A DNA stretch of 64,000 nt, from assembly GCF_029167625.1 (NCBI RefSeq), contig NZ_CP119145.1:6076001-6140000 (forward strand). The letters run 5' to 3'. This document shows positions 36,256-44,807 of this stretch, in pieces. The notes under the pieces were generated by a model. The model saw nothing but the letters and a program-made list of their open reading frames with translations. It had not been told where the DNA came from and ran no database searches. The stretch comes from Streptomyces sp. AM 4-1-1 (GTDB lineage Bacteria > Actinomycetota > Actinomycetes > Streptomycetales > Streptomycetaceae). Numbering within the stretch: the stretch's first letter is position 1; every line of letters starts with the position of its first letter. The translations under genes and the position numbers were made by a program.

Positions 36256-36574
36256 CGGCCGGACCCCTGGTCACGACGTTCGCGCAGCGGGTCCGCGAAC
36301 GCGCGGTGCGGCCGGGTGATCGGGGGCGGGCTCATCACGTGCTCCTCGACGTCGTCGGGCCGCTCCTCGGCGCGGGAGAGGGCGCACCGCCTCTCAGCGG
36401 CACATGACGGTACGTCATGCACGAGGCTCACGAACAGGAACGAAACCGGACAAGCAAGGCCAAGGGCTCCCGGCACCGGCCCCCTGATCGGACCGGGAAC
36501 CTGCGGTGGGCGGCCGGTCTCGTTGCCCCCGAGCAGATGGCGCGGTCCCGCTTCCCGGGTGGGGAGGCGGCCCG
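36256..36574. other. Intergenic region between msrB and a minus-strand gene
   Basis: A 319 bp convergent gap. I see no gene, no strong terminator and no repeat in it. Short open frames on both strands lack coding character. Confidence 0.5.
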
Positions 36575-37036
36575 TCAGTCCTCCTCGGAGGGCTCCGGGC
36601 GGAGCTGGGGGTGTACGACTCCGGGAAAGACCCGGGCCCGTACGACCTCCTCGGCCGATCCACCCTGGATCACCGTCTCGGCCACGCCCCACGGGCGGCC
36701 GGGGAGGGTGATGGTCAGGGTGTACGAGGCGGAGCAGCCGAGGCAGTCGTAGCGGTCCGCCCAGGTCTCGACCTCGGTGAGGCTGCCCGGGTGCCGCGCC
36801 ACGTGGCGGTGCCTGGCGTGGCAGCGGTCGCAGGTCTCGCCCGGTTCACAGGTGCCGCCGCAGGGGCACGGCACGTCGAGCGAGGGAGCGGGGCGCCAGC
36901 GCTGGGTGAGGACGGCGTCACGGGTGGCGCCCATGTCCTTCATCGCCTTGAGATTGCGCGCGGCGACGTTGTACGACTCGCCGGTCGTCGCCATCCGGTT
37001 GCGGATGACGTCCTTGCGCCCGTTGTTGGTCGTCAT
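36575..37036 (-). CDS. Unknown cysteine-rich protein with RNRMATTGESY motif
   Basis: A 153-residue protein with no assignable function. The N-terminus, RKDVIRNRMATTGESYNVAARNL, contains the RM-TGESY-AAR motif seen at the start of various uncharacterised actinobacterial proteins. The middle is a likely zinc site: CPCGGTCEPGETCDRCHARH and later DRYDCLGCSASYTL. The C-terminus is acidic. ATG at 37036 is preceded by CAGGAGG, a strong start signal, which supports a real gene. Confidence 0.75.
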   Translation of the reverse strand: MTTNNGRKDVIRNRMATTGESYNVAARNLKAMKDMGATRDAVLTQRWRPAPSLDVPCPCGGTCEPGETCDRCHARHRHVARHPGSLTEVETWADRYDCLGCSASYTLTITLPGRPWGVAETVIQGGSAEEVVRARVFPGVVHPQLRPEPSEED

Positions 37037-37369
37037 GTGTGTTCCTCCTGGGGTTCACGCAGCCCGGCAGGAGGCCCACGAGATCGGTACGTACCCACGG
37101 TACCTGGCGGCCGGTGGGGCGCCGGCGCGCAGGGGAGAAGGTGTGACGCACCAGGTCGCGCCGGTCCGTCGGGACACGGGCGGGATCACCCGTCGGCGGG
37201 GACCACGGGGGCGTCCGCGTCAGCAGGGTCCGGTCCGCCCGGAAGACGGCCGGGGGCCGGTCCCCGAGTCCGGCGAGCGGGCGTCGGACGCTCCTGGTCG
37301 GCGACGACTTCGCCCCGGGCCACGAGCCGCCGGTACCGCGCCGCCGGCGGCCTGCGGCAGGATTGAACC
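37037..37369. other. Divergent intergenic region
   Basis: A 333 bp stretch between two divergent genes, presumably with both promoters. GC-rich throughout; I could not pick reliable promoter boxes, and I see no repeat or gene. Confidence 0.45.
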
Positions 37370-37915
37370 GTGCCAACCGAGTCGGACGAGATAGAGCTGA
37401 GCGAACACGAACTCCGTGAGATCACGGGCTACGCGGCTGATTGTGCCCGCAGGGTGCTGTGGATCTTCGAGCGGGAGCTTCCCGCCGACCCGCGCCCGCG
37501 TGACGCCGTCGACGCGGCGCACACCTTCGCCGGAGGCGGTCGGCGCACGGGCGCCCTGCGGCAGCGCGCGTGGGCTGCGTACAGAGCCGCACGAGAAGCC
37601 GCTTCGCCCGGCGCGGCCGACGCGGCACGAGCGGCGAGTCACGCGGCTGCCGCCGCGTACCTTCATCCCAGGGCAAGCGCTCACCAGGTGAAACACATCC
37701 TCGGTGCGGCAGCGCACGCTGCACGTGCGGAGGAGCTGGCATCCGGAGAAGGCCGGTGTGACCCGGCCGGGACCCTCGAATGGGCGCGCCGTCACGCACC
37801 GGCAGCGGTCATCGCGGTGCTCGGCCGTCTGCCCGCCGCACCTCCGGGAGGCGGGCGCGTGGGGGAGAGCCTGCGCGCTCTCGACGCCGTTCTCCGCGTC
37901 CCAAGGACACCGTGA
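37370..37915 (+). CDS. Putative immunity-protein-like (Imm5-type) helical protein
   Basis: A 181-residue, alanine-rich, all-helical protein. It matches my recollection of a family often annotated as putative immunity protein. The N-terminus reads LSEHELREITGYAADCARRVLWIFE, the middle DAVDAAHTFAGGGRRTGALR, followed by ASAHQVKHILGAAAHAARAEEL. GTG at 37370 follows GGCAGGAT. No toxin gene is beside it, so it may be a lone immunity or housekeeping relative. Assignment is by remembered sequence pattern only. Confidence 0.65.
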   Translation: MPTESDEIELSEHELREITGYAADCARRVLWIFERELPADPRPRDAVDAAHTFAGGGRRTGALRQRAWAAYRAAREAASPGAADAARAASHAAAAAYLHPRASAHQVKHILGAAAHAARAEELASGEGRCDPAGTLEWARRHAPAAVIAVLGRLPAAPPGGGRVGESLRALDAVLRVPRTP

Positions 37916-37968
37916 GCGTCCTGACCGTCGTCGACGCGGGCGAAGTCCATGATCGGTAGGTCACCGCA

Positions 37969-39585
37969 TCACTGGTCCCCCGCGTCCGCGGCGGGCGTCT
38001 CGGAGTGGGCCGGGGGGAGGGTGAAGACGAAGCGGGTGCCGGGAGTGTGGCCGGTGTCGACGGTGATGGTGCCGCCGTGGTACTCGACGATCTTCTTGCA
38101 GAGGGCGAGGCCGATGCCGTTGCCCGGATAGGTGTCACGGCCGTGGAGGCGCTGGAAGATAACGAAGATCCTCTCGGCGTACTCGGGTTCGATGCCGATG
38201 CCGTTGTCGGTCACCGCGAACTCCCAGCGAGGACCGCCGTCCGTGCCGTCCGTGACGTCCGCCGACTCACGGGCGCTGAGGTGGACCCGGGGCACGACGC
38301 CCGGGGCGCGGAACTTGATGGCGTTGGAGACGAGGTTCTGCAGCAGGACGCCGAGCTGGGTCGGGTCGCCGTGGACCGCGGGGAGGGGGTCATGGGTGAG
38401 GACCGCCCCGGTCTCCTCGATCGCCATGCCCAGGGAGTTGGTGGTGCGGCGCAGCACGTCCTCAAGGTCGACGTCGGCGTCCTCGGCGTGCAGGCGTCCG
38501 ACGCGGGAGAACGTGAGGAGATCGTTGATGAGGGTCTGCATGCGGTTGGCGCCGTCGACCGCGAAGCCGATGTACTGCCTGGCGCGGTCGTCGAGCTGAG
38601 CCGCGTAGCGGCGCTCCAGCAGCTGGCAGAAGCTGGCGACCTTGCGCAGCGGCTCCTGGAGGTCGTGGGAGGCCACGTAGGCGAATTGTTCGAGCTCCTC
38701 GTTGGAGCGGCGCAACTCCGTCGCCCGTTCGTCCAGCTCGGCCCGCGCGCGGTCGCTGAAGGCCAGCTCCCCGGCCAGGCGCCGGCGCATCTCTTCCACG
38801 TCCGTCGCCAGTGCCTTCAGGTCGGCGGGGCCGGACGGGGTGACGGAGTGCTCGAACCGGCCGTCGGCGATCTGCCGGACATCCGTACGCAGCCGGTCCA
38901 GCGGCACCTGGACGCCCCGGCGCAGCCCGACGAAGACGAGCGCGATGAGGACGAGGACGACGCACAGGATGGCGGCGAAGACGGTGTTGCGCAGGGTGCG
39001 TGCCTCCTCCAGGTCGTGGCGCGCCCTGTCCCGCTCGTCCTCGATGTGGACCTGCTGTTCGCTCAGCGAGGCCCGGAGAGCGTCGAACGCGGCCTTGCCC
39101 GACTCGGCGCGCTGCCGGGCGGAGCCGATGGGGTCGGCCGCCGCGCTGACGGGGCGGGCGATCGCGGTCTGCCACCGCTCGGCGTACTCGCGCACCTGGG
39201 ACAGATCGGCCATTGCCCGCTCGTCGCCCTCGGTCAGACGCACCAGTTCCCCGGCCGCCCTTTTCTCCTGCGCGATGCCGTCCTGGTACGGCTTGAGGAA
39301 TTCACGCTTCCCCGTCAGGCCGTACCCACGGATGCCCGTCTCCTGATTGACCAGGGCGCTCTCCATCCGGACGGAGGCGATCAGGGCCGGCGACCAGCGG
39401 TCGGTGAGCCGTCTGTTGACGTCGGTGGAATGGGCGAGGACCCAGACACCGCACCCGGCCAGGACAAGGAGGACCACCAGCGCTGCCGCGGAACCGGCAC
39501 TCAGCCAGCCACGGGTGGTCCAGCCGTTCCCGGCCGACCGCGGCGGCGGTGTCACCGGGGCCTGCTGCACGGCGTCGTTCTGCAC
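37969..39585 (-). CDS. Sensor histidine kinase, CHASE3-HAMP-phytochrome type
   Basis: A 538-residue membrane sensor kinase. A first transmembrane helix (about 30-50) is followed by an extracytoplasmic CHASE3-like domain ([20 protein letters not shown]). A second helix near residue 205 and a HAMP linker come next. The DHp domain has the phosphorylated histidine in [18 protein letters not shown], and the ATP-binding domain has [22 protein letters not shown] and [12 protein letters not shown]. This kinase class normally pairs with a single-domain Rcp1-like regulator, which is encoded divergently next door. GTG at 39585 is preferred with GGGAGG about 11 bases upstream; the frame is open to 39654. 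Confidence 0.9.
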   Translation of the reverse strand: MQNDAVQQAPVTPPPRSAGNGWTTRGWLSAGSAAALVVLLVLAGCGVWVLAHSTDVNRRLTDRWSPALIASVRMESALVNQETGIRGYGLTGKREFLKPYQDGIAQEKRAAGELVRLTEGDERAMADLSQVREYAERWQTAIARPVSAAADPIGSARQRAESGKAAFDALRASLSEQQVHIEDERDRARHDLEEARTLRNTVFAAILCVVLVLIALVFVGLRRGVQVPLDRLRTDVRQIADGRFEHSVTPSGPADLKALATDVEEMRRRLAGELAFSDRARAELDERATELRRSNEELEQFAYVASHDLQEPLRKVASFCQLLERRYAAQLDDRARQYIGFAVDGANRMQTLINDLLTFSRVGRLHAEDADVDLEDVLRRTTNSLGMAIEETGAVLTHDPLPAVHGDPTQLGVLLQNLVSNAIKFRAPGVVPRVHLSARESADVTDGTDGGPRWEFAVTDNGIGIEPEYAERIFVIFQRLHGRDTYPGNGIGLALCKKIVEYHGGTITVDTGHTPGTRFVFTLPPAHSETPAADAGDQ

Positions 39586-39692
39586 GTCGGGTCCATCCTC
39601 CCTGGCCCCGGCGGAGCACCGGGGCTGCGCCACCCTACCCGCGATGACAACCACGGTTGTCCCCGGGGTGTCTCACCGTCTACGGTGCACCC

Positions 39693-40511
39693 ATGGCAGT
39701 GGAGACGAGGATCAGCGCCGAGCAGGAGGAACTGGCCGAACGGGCACGACAGGCCGTCGCCGAGGCCGCCCGGCAGCTTGTCCTCCTCACGCCGGTGGCG
39801 GATGCCGACGAGCAGGACCCGGACGAGCCGCGGAGCGACGCACTGGCGTCACTGCGCGCCCTGGCACACCTCGGCCGGGCGGTGGAGGAGTGCGCGGCAC
39901 TGGCCGCGCGGGCCGCCGCGCTGGAGGGTGCCGGCTATCCGCAACTGGGCAGGGCCTGGGGCGTCAGCCGCCAGGGCGCCCGCAAACGCTGGCCCGGACT
40001 CGTCTTCACCGCCCGCCCCGCCTCACGCCCGCTACCTCACCACCAGACCCGGAGTTCGCTCATGAACGGCCTCGTCCCCCGTACGTACACCGTCCTGCTC
40101 GTCGAGGACGACATGGCCGACGCCATGCTGATCGAGGAAGCCCTGACCGAGCGTGGCATGGCACGCGGGATCGAGCGGGCCGACGACGGGGTCGCCGCGC
40201 TGGAATACCTCCGCGACCCCCGGACCGACCGGCCCGACCTGATCGTGCTCGACCTCAACATGCCCCGCATGAACGGCCGCGAGCTGCTGAACGTCCTCAA
40301 GAACGACGACGAACTCTCCAGCATCCCCATCGTCGTGCTGACCACCTCCGCCGCGCCGGACGACATCGACGACGCCTACCGCCAGCACGCCAACGCGTAC
40401 GTCACCAAACCCGTCAACCTCGACGAGTTCATCGAGACCGTCCAGAGCATCGACTCCTTCTTCCTCGACACCGCGGTGACGCCCCCGGTCCGCTTCGGCG
40501 ACAGCGGCTGA
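39693..40511 (+). CDS. HTH-like domain fused in frame to an Rcp1-type receiver domain
   Basis: A 272-residue open frame with two parts. Residues 1-105 are helical and end in YPQLGRAWGVSRQGARKRWPG, a helix-turn-helix-like element. The remainder is a complete response regulator receiver: TVLLVEDDMADAMLIEEAL, phospho-acceptor LIVLDLNMPRMNGRELL, then VLTTSAAP and YVTKPVNLDEF. This is the Rcp1 type that pairs with phytochrome-like kinases. No stop codon separates them. An internal ATG at 40062 has GGAG 7 bases upstream and would give the free-standing receiver. It is therefore either a genuine fusion or two genes read in the same frame. The cognate kinase is the divergent neighbour. Confidence 0.8.
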   Translation: MAVETRISAEQEELAERARQAVAEAARQLVLLTPVADADEQDPDEPRSDALASLRALAHLGRAVEECAALAARAAALEGAGYPQLGRAWGVSRQGARKRWPGLVFTARPASRPLPHHQTRSSLMNGLVPRTYTVLLVEDDMADAMLIEEALTERGMARGIERADDGVAALEYLRDPRTDRPDLIVLDLNMPRMNGRELLNVLKNDDELSSIPIVVLTTSAAPDDIDDAYRQHANAYVTKPVNLDEFIETVQSIDSFFLDTAVTPPVRFGDSG

Positions 40512-40541
40512 ACGGCAGCCGTACGCGCGCACCGGCACGCC

Positions 40542-40567
40542 CCGGGGCCCCTCGAAAGGGGCCCCGG
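40542..40567 (+). terminator. Terminator after the receiver-domain gene
   Basis: An 11 bp perfect stem (40542-40552 with 40557-40567) closes a CGAA tetraloop, 31 bases after the stop. Confidence 0.85.
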
Positions 40568-40703
40568 TCACGGCTCGCGTCCCGCCGGGCGGTGCTCGAC
40601 CGGGCGGGTGTCGGCAAGACCGTAAGCGCCGGACCGTGCCTGTCGGACTGAGCGACGTACAGCCGCGACCGCTGCCGTGGGCCCGCCCGTTCGCGGGCCG
40701 GGT

Positions 40704-40803
40704 GTAAGGCGGAGCTGCGGGGCGTGAGGCGGAGCTGCCGGGCATGAGGCGGAGCTGCCGGGTATGAAGCGGAGCCGCCGGGTATGAAGCGGAGCTGCGG
40801 AGG
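40704..40803. repeat. 20 bp tandem repeat, five copies
   Basis: Five head-to-tail 20-mers of the form RTRARGCGGAGCTGCCGGGY start at 40704, 40724, 40744, 40764 and 40784. Most differences are single-base changes. The block is in the untranslated region upstream of tdh. Confidence 0.92.
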
Positions 40804-40991
40804 CGCTTAAGAAAACCTCGATGGACCTGCGGCCCCCGGTGCGGCAGATTGCTCAGTGACGGTCGAGGGCAGCACGCGCACCGCAACGGCACGCCCTTGC
40901 CCCACCGTCTTCTCCACTCTTCCCCGGGCCGCGGGCTGTCCTTGGCATGCCCACGGTCCGGGGTACTCATCGGGCACAGGGAGTCGCGGCC

Positions 40992-42020
40992 GTGAAGGCA
41001 CTCGTGAAGCAGAAGGCCGAGCCGGGACTCTGGCTGACGGACGTGCCGGAACCGGAGACCGGGCCCGGCGATGTGCTGATCAAGGTGCTCCGTACCGGCA
41101 TCTGCGGCACCGACCTGCACATCCGGGCGTACGACGGCTGGGCCCAGCAGGCCATCCGCACCCCGCTCGTCCTGGGGCACGAGTTCGTCGGCGAGGTCGC
41201 GTCGATCGGTGCCGACGTCGTCGACATCGAGGTCGGCGACCTCGTCAGCGGCGAGGGGCACCTGGTGTGCGGGAAGTGCCGCAACTGCCTCGCCGGACGG
41301 CGCCACCTGTGCCGCTCCACGCTGGGGCTCGGGGTCGGCAGGGACGGCGCGTTCGCCGAGTACGTCGCGCTGCCCGCGTCCAACGTGTGGGTGCACCGGG
41401 TCCCCGTCGACCTCGACATCGCCGCGATCTTCGACCCGTTCGGCAACGCCGTGCACACCGCGCTGTCCTTCCCGCTGGTCGGCGAGGACGTCCTCATCAC
41501 CGGCGCGGGGCCGATCGGCATCATGGCCGCCGCCGTCGCCCGGCACGCGGGCGCCCGCAGTGTCGTCATCACCGATGTCAGCGAGGCCCGGCTGGAGCTG
41601 GCCCGCAAGGTCGGTGTCAGCCTGGCCCTGAACGTCGGCGAGGAGACCATCGCCGACGGGCAGCGTCATCTCGGTCTGCGCGAGGGCTTCGACATCGGAC
41701 TGGAGATGTCCGGCCGGCCCGAGGCCATGCGCGACATGATCGCGAACATGACGCACGGCGGACGGATCGCGATGCTCGGACTGCCGTCCGAGGAGTTCGC
41801 CGTCGACTGGGCCCATGTCGTCACCTCCATGATCACGATCAAGGGCATCTACGGCCGTGAGATGTACGAGACGTGGTACGCCATGTCCGTGCTGCTGGAG
41901 GGCGGCCTCGACCTCGCCCCCGTGGTCACCGGGCGGTACGGCTACCGCGACTTCGAGGCGGCCTTCGACGACGCCGCGAGCGGTCGCGGCGGCAAGATCA
42001 TCCTCGACTGGACCTCCTGA
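40992..42020 (+). CDS. tdh: L-threonine 3-dehydrogenase
   Basis: A 342-residue zinc-dependent alcohol dehydrogenase that oxidises threonine to 2-amino-3-ketobutyrate. Catalytic zinc ligands are in [10 protein letters not shown] and LGHEFVGEV. Structural zinc is held by [15 protein letters not shown]. The NAD site is [19 protein letters not shown], and the substrate loop [12 protein letters not shown] is specific to Tdh. GTG at 40992 follows AGGGAG with 9 base spacing. With kbl downstream it forms the two-step threonine-to-glycine pathway. Confidence 0.95.
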   Translation: MKALVKQKAEPGLWLTDVPEPETGPGDVLIKVLRTGICGTDLHIRAYDGWAQQAIRTPLVLGHEFVGEVASIGADVVDIEVGDLVSGEGHLVCGKCRNCLAGRRHLCRSTLGLGVGRDGAFAEYVALPASNVWVHRVPVDLDIAAIFDPFGNAVHTALSFPLVGEDVLITGAGPIGIMAAAVARHAGARSVVITDVSEARLELARKVGVSLALNVGEETIADGQRHLGLREGFDIGLEMSGRPEAMRDMIANMTHGGRIAMLGLPSEEFAVDWAHVVTSMITIKGIYGREMYETWYAMSVLLEGGLDLAPVVTGRYGYRDFEAAFDDAASGRGGKIILDWTS

Positions 42021-42194
42021 CCCGGCCGGCCGCCCCGGTCAGGCGTTCGGTCCGCCGACGGACCGTCGGGTCCGTCGGTCTGCCGTCGGTCCGCCGGTCC
42101 CTCGTACCGTTCCCGTAACCAGCCCCCTCGTAGCCGGCCCTTCGTATCCGGCGCCCCGCGTCCAGCCCCCGTACCCAGCTGGGAGACACCCCTG

Positions 42195-43388
42195 ATGTTC
42201 GACTCCGTACGCGACGACCTGCGCACCACCCTCGACGAGATCCGCGCAGCCGGGCTGCACAAGCCCGAGCGGGTGATCGGCACCCCGCAGTCCGCCACCG
42301 TCGCCGTCACCTCCGGCGGCCGGGCCGGTGAGGTGCTGAACTTCTGTGCCAACAACTACCTGGGCCTCGCCGACCACCCCGAGGTCGTCGCCGCCGCCCA
42401 CGAGGCGCTGGACCGCTGGGGCTACGGGCTGGCGTCCGTCCGCTTCATCTGCGGGACCCAGGAGGTCCACAAGGAGCTGGAGCGACGGCTCTCGGCGTTC
42501 CTCGGGCAGGAGGACACGATCCTGTACTCCTCCTGCTTCGACGCCAACGGCGGTGTCTTCGAGACCCTGCTCGGCCCCGAGGACGCCGTCATCTCCGACG
42601 CCCTCAACCACGCCTCGATCATCGACGGCATCCGCCTCTCCAAGGCGTCCAGGCTGCGCTACGCCAACCGGGACATGGCCGACCTGGAGCAGCGGCTCAA
42701 GGAGGCGTCCGGGGCCCGGCGCCGCCTCGTCGTCACCGACGGCGTCTTCTCGATGGACGGGTACGTCGCCCCGCTGCGCGAGATCTGTGACCTCGCGGAC
42801 CGCTACGACGCCATGGTGATGGTCGACGACTCGCACGCCGTCGGCTTCGTCGGCCCCGGGGGCCGGGGCACTCCCGAACTGCACGGTGTGATGGACCGGG
42901 TCGACATCATCACCGGCACCCTCGGCAAGGCGCTCGGCGGGGCGTCCGGCGGCTATGTCGCGGCCCGCGCCGAGATCGTCGCGCTGCTGCGGCAGCGCTC
43001 GCGCCCGTACCTCTTCTCCAACTCCCTCGCCCCGGTGATCGCCGCCGCCTCGCTGAAGGTCATCGACCTGCTGGAGTCCGCGGGGGACCTGCGGGAGCGG
43101 CTGAACGCCAACACCGCGCTGTTCCGGTCCCGGATGGCCGAGGAGGGCTTCGACGTCCTGCCCGGCGACCACGCCATCGCCCCCGTGATGATCGGGGACG
43201 CGGCGAAGGCAGGCAGGCTGGCGGAGCTGCTGCTGGAACGGGGGGTGTACGTGATCGGGTTCTCGTACCCCGTCGTTCCGCAGGGCCAGGCCCGCATCCG
43301 GGTCCAGCTCTCGGCCGCGCACTCCACCGAGGACGTGAACCGGGCGGTGGACGCGTTCGTGGACGCGCGGGCCGCGCTGGGGGAGTAG
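42195..43388 (+). CDS. kbl: Glycine C-acetyltransferase (2-amino-3-ketobutyrate CoA ligase)
   Basis: A 397-residue PLP enzyme of the alpha-oxoamine synthase family that cleaves 2-amino-3-ketobutyrate with CoA into glycine and acetyl-CoA. Motifs are [38 protein letters not shown] and the PLP-lysine segment [19 protein letters not shown] at 42195 follows CTGGGAG. It is 174 bases downstream of tdh and surely functions with it. Confidence 0.95.
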   Translation: MFDSVRDDLRTTLDEIRAAGLHKPERVIGTPQSATVAVTSGGRAGEVLNFCANNYLGLADHPEVVAAAHEALDRWGYGLASVRFICGTQEVHKELERRLSAFLGQEDTILYSSCFDANGGVFETLLGPEDAVISDALNHASIIDGIRLSKASRLRYANRDMADLEQRLKEASGARRRLVVTDGVFSMDGYVAPLREICDLADRYDAMVMVDDSHAVGFVGPGGRGTPELHGVMDRVDIITGTLGKALGGASGGYVAARAEIVALLRQRSRPYLFSNSLAPVIAAASLKVIDLLESAGDLRERLNANTALFRSRMAEEGFDVLPGDHAIAPVMIGDAAKAGRLAELLLERGVYVIGFSYPVVPQGQARIRVQLSAAHSTEDVNRAVDAFVDARAALGE

Positions 43389-43573
43389 CGCGGGACGATC
43401 ACCGGGCCCGGACCCGTACCCGGGGACGATTACCGGACCCGTATCTGTACCGACGGCCCCGGCGGCCCGGGTCGGCGGACCGTCCCCGGGGACGCGCCCG
43501 GACACAGGACCCGGCGCGGGGCCCGGCGCGGGACCCGGGCTGGGGACCGCCCGCGACCTGGGAGAATGGGCGC

Positions 43574-44515
43574 ATGATCGATGCACGGCGGTTGCGTATC
43601 CTCCGTGCGGTGGCCGACCACCGCACGGTGACCGCGGCCGCCGCCGCGCTGTACCTCACGCCGTCCGCCGTCTCCCAGCAGCTCGCCGCCCTGGAGCAGG
43701 AGACCGGGCACCGGCTGGTCGAACGGAGCGCGCGCGGCGCCCGGCTCACCGCCGCCGGGGAGATCCTGCTGACCCACACCAACGCCGTGCTGGCGCAGCT
43801 GGAGCGGGCCGAGGCCGAGCTGGCCGCGTACAGCGCGGGAGTGGCCGGGACGGTCACGGTCGCCGCGTTCGCGACGGGCATCGGCCTGGTCCTCGCCCCG
43901 GCGATCTCCGAACTGACGCTCACCGCCCCCGGCATCCGGGTCCGCGTCCAGGACGCGGAGGGTGACGCGAGCGTGCCGATGGTGCTGGACCGGCAGGTGG
44001 ACGTGGCGGTCGCCGTCGAGTACCGGGGCGCTCCGGGCGAGGACGACGAGCGGCTGACCCGGGTGCCGCTGTACTCCGAACCGTTCGACGCGGTGCTGCC
44101 GGTGGGCCACCGGCTCGCCGGTCAGGAACAGGTGGCGGTCGCGGACCTGGCGAAGGACCCCTGGATCGGCCCGTACCCGGGCAATCCCTGCCATGACGTG
44201 GTCGTCCTGGCCTGCGAGTTCGCCGGATACGAACCCCGGCTCGAACATTCGTCGGACGACTTCCGTGCGGTGGTCTCGCTGGCGGGGGCGGACGCCGGGG
44301 TGGCCCTCGTACCCCGGTCGGCCCTGCGCGGCATGGAACTGACCGGGGTGGTCGTACGGCCCGTGGAGGGCAGCGCCCCCACCCGCAGGGTGTTCGCGGC
44401 GGTACGCCACGGGGCGGAGGGCCACCCACTGATCCGCCCGGTGCTGGACGCGCTCCTGGCGGCGGCGCAACGGGAAGCGGCCCTGCCGGCGCCGACGTCG
44501 CGGGTGGAGCGCTGA
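43574..44515 (+). CDS. LysR-family transcriptional regulator
   Basis: A 313-residue regulator. The N-terminal winged HTH is clear: MIDARRLRILRAVADHRTVT...LTPSAVSQQLAALEQETGH. The effector-binding domain (about 90-300) is a type II periplasmic-binding fold. It follows tdh-kbl in the same direction, separated by 185 bases of GC-rich, partly repetitive DNA. Control of threonine catabolism is a plausible inference from position only. Confidence 0.9.
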   Translation: MIDARRLRILRAVADHRTVTAAAAALYLTPSAVSQQLAALEQETGHRLVERSARGARLTAAGEILLTHTNAVLAQLERAEAELAAYSAGVAGTVTVAAFATGIGLVLAPAISELTLTAPGIRVRVQDAEGDASVPMVLDRQVDVAVAVEYRGAPGEDDERLTRVPLYSEPFDAVLPVGHRLAGQEQVAVADLAKDPWIGPYPGNPCHDVVVLACEFAGYEPRLEHSSDDFRAVVSLAGADAGVALVPRSALRGMELTGVVVRPVEGSAPTRRVFAAVRHGAEGHPLIRPVLDALLAAAQREAALPAPTSRVER

Positions 44516-44629
44516 GACCTGTGGTCCGGGCCCCGGCGGTCCGGGTTCGGGACCACGGCGGCCCGCCCGGGTGGCGCGCCGGGCCCGTGTCCCGTCCCGA
44601 CACCCGGACCCCTCGCCCGGTCCGCCACC

Positions 44630-44794
44630 AAGGGCTGTCCCGCGATCCGTGGTGGATCAGCGTGCGGCGTCAGGTGTGGTGCGTCGCCAGGCGGAGGGGC
44701 GTCCGCATACTGGATGTATGGGGACGTTCCGACAACGCCGCGAGGTGCCGTAGCTGTCGTCGCACGCCCACCAGGGATTGGCGGGACAGCCCTT
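44630..44794. mobile_element. MITE-like element, about 165 bp
   Basis: The sequence AAGGGCTGTCCCGC (44630-44643) is repeated exactly in inverted orientation at 44781-44794. With small gaps the similarity extends inward about 35 bases (ATCCNTGGTGG...GCGTGCGNCG). No transposase frame fits inside. The end sequence is a motif I associate with non-autonomous elements common in Streptomyces. No clear target duplication could be made out. Confidence 0.65.
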
Positions 44795-44807
44795 AGCTAC
44801 CTGTCGC

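Larger units (their letters stand above)
40512..40991. other. Intergenic region before tdh
   Basis: A 480 bp gap with a terminator at its left end, a 5 x 20 bp tandem repeat in the middle, and a less GC-rich segment (CTTAAGAAAACCTCGATGG, about 40806) that may carry the tdh promoter. No gene was seen. Confidence 0.6.

Noticed and set aside
42030..42120. Repeated CCGTCGG/GGTCCG motifs between tdh and kbl as an operator or attenuator
   Set aside because: Copies are short and irregular, and look like ordinary GC-rich intergenic sequence.
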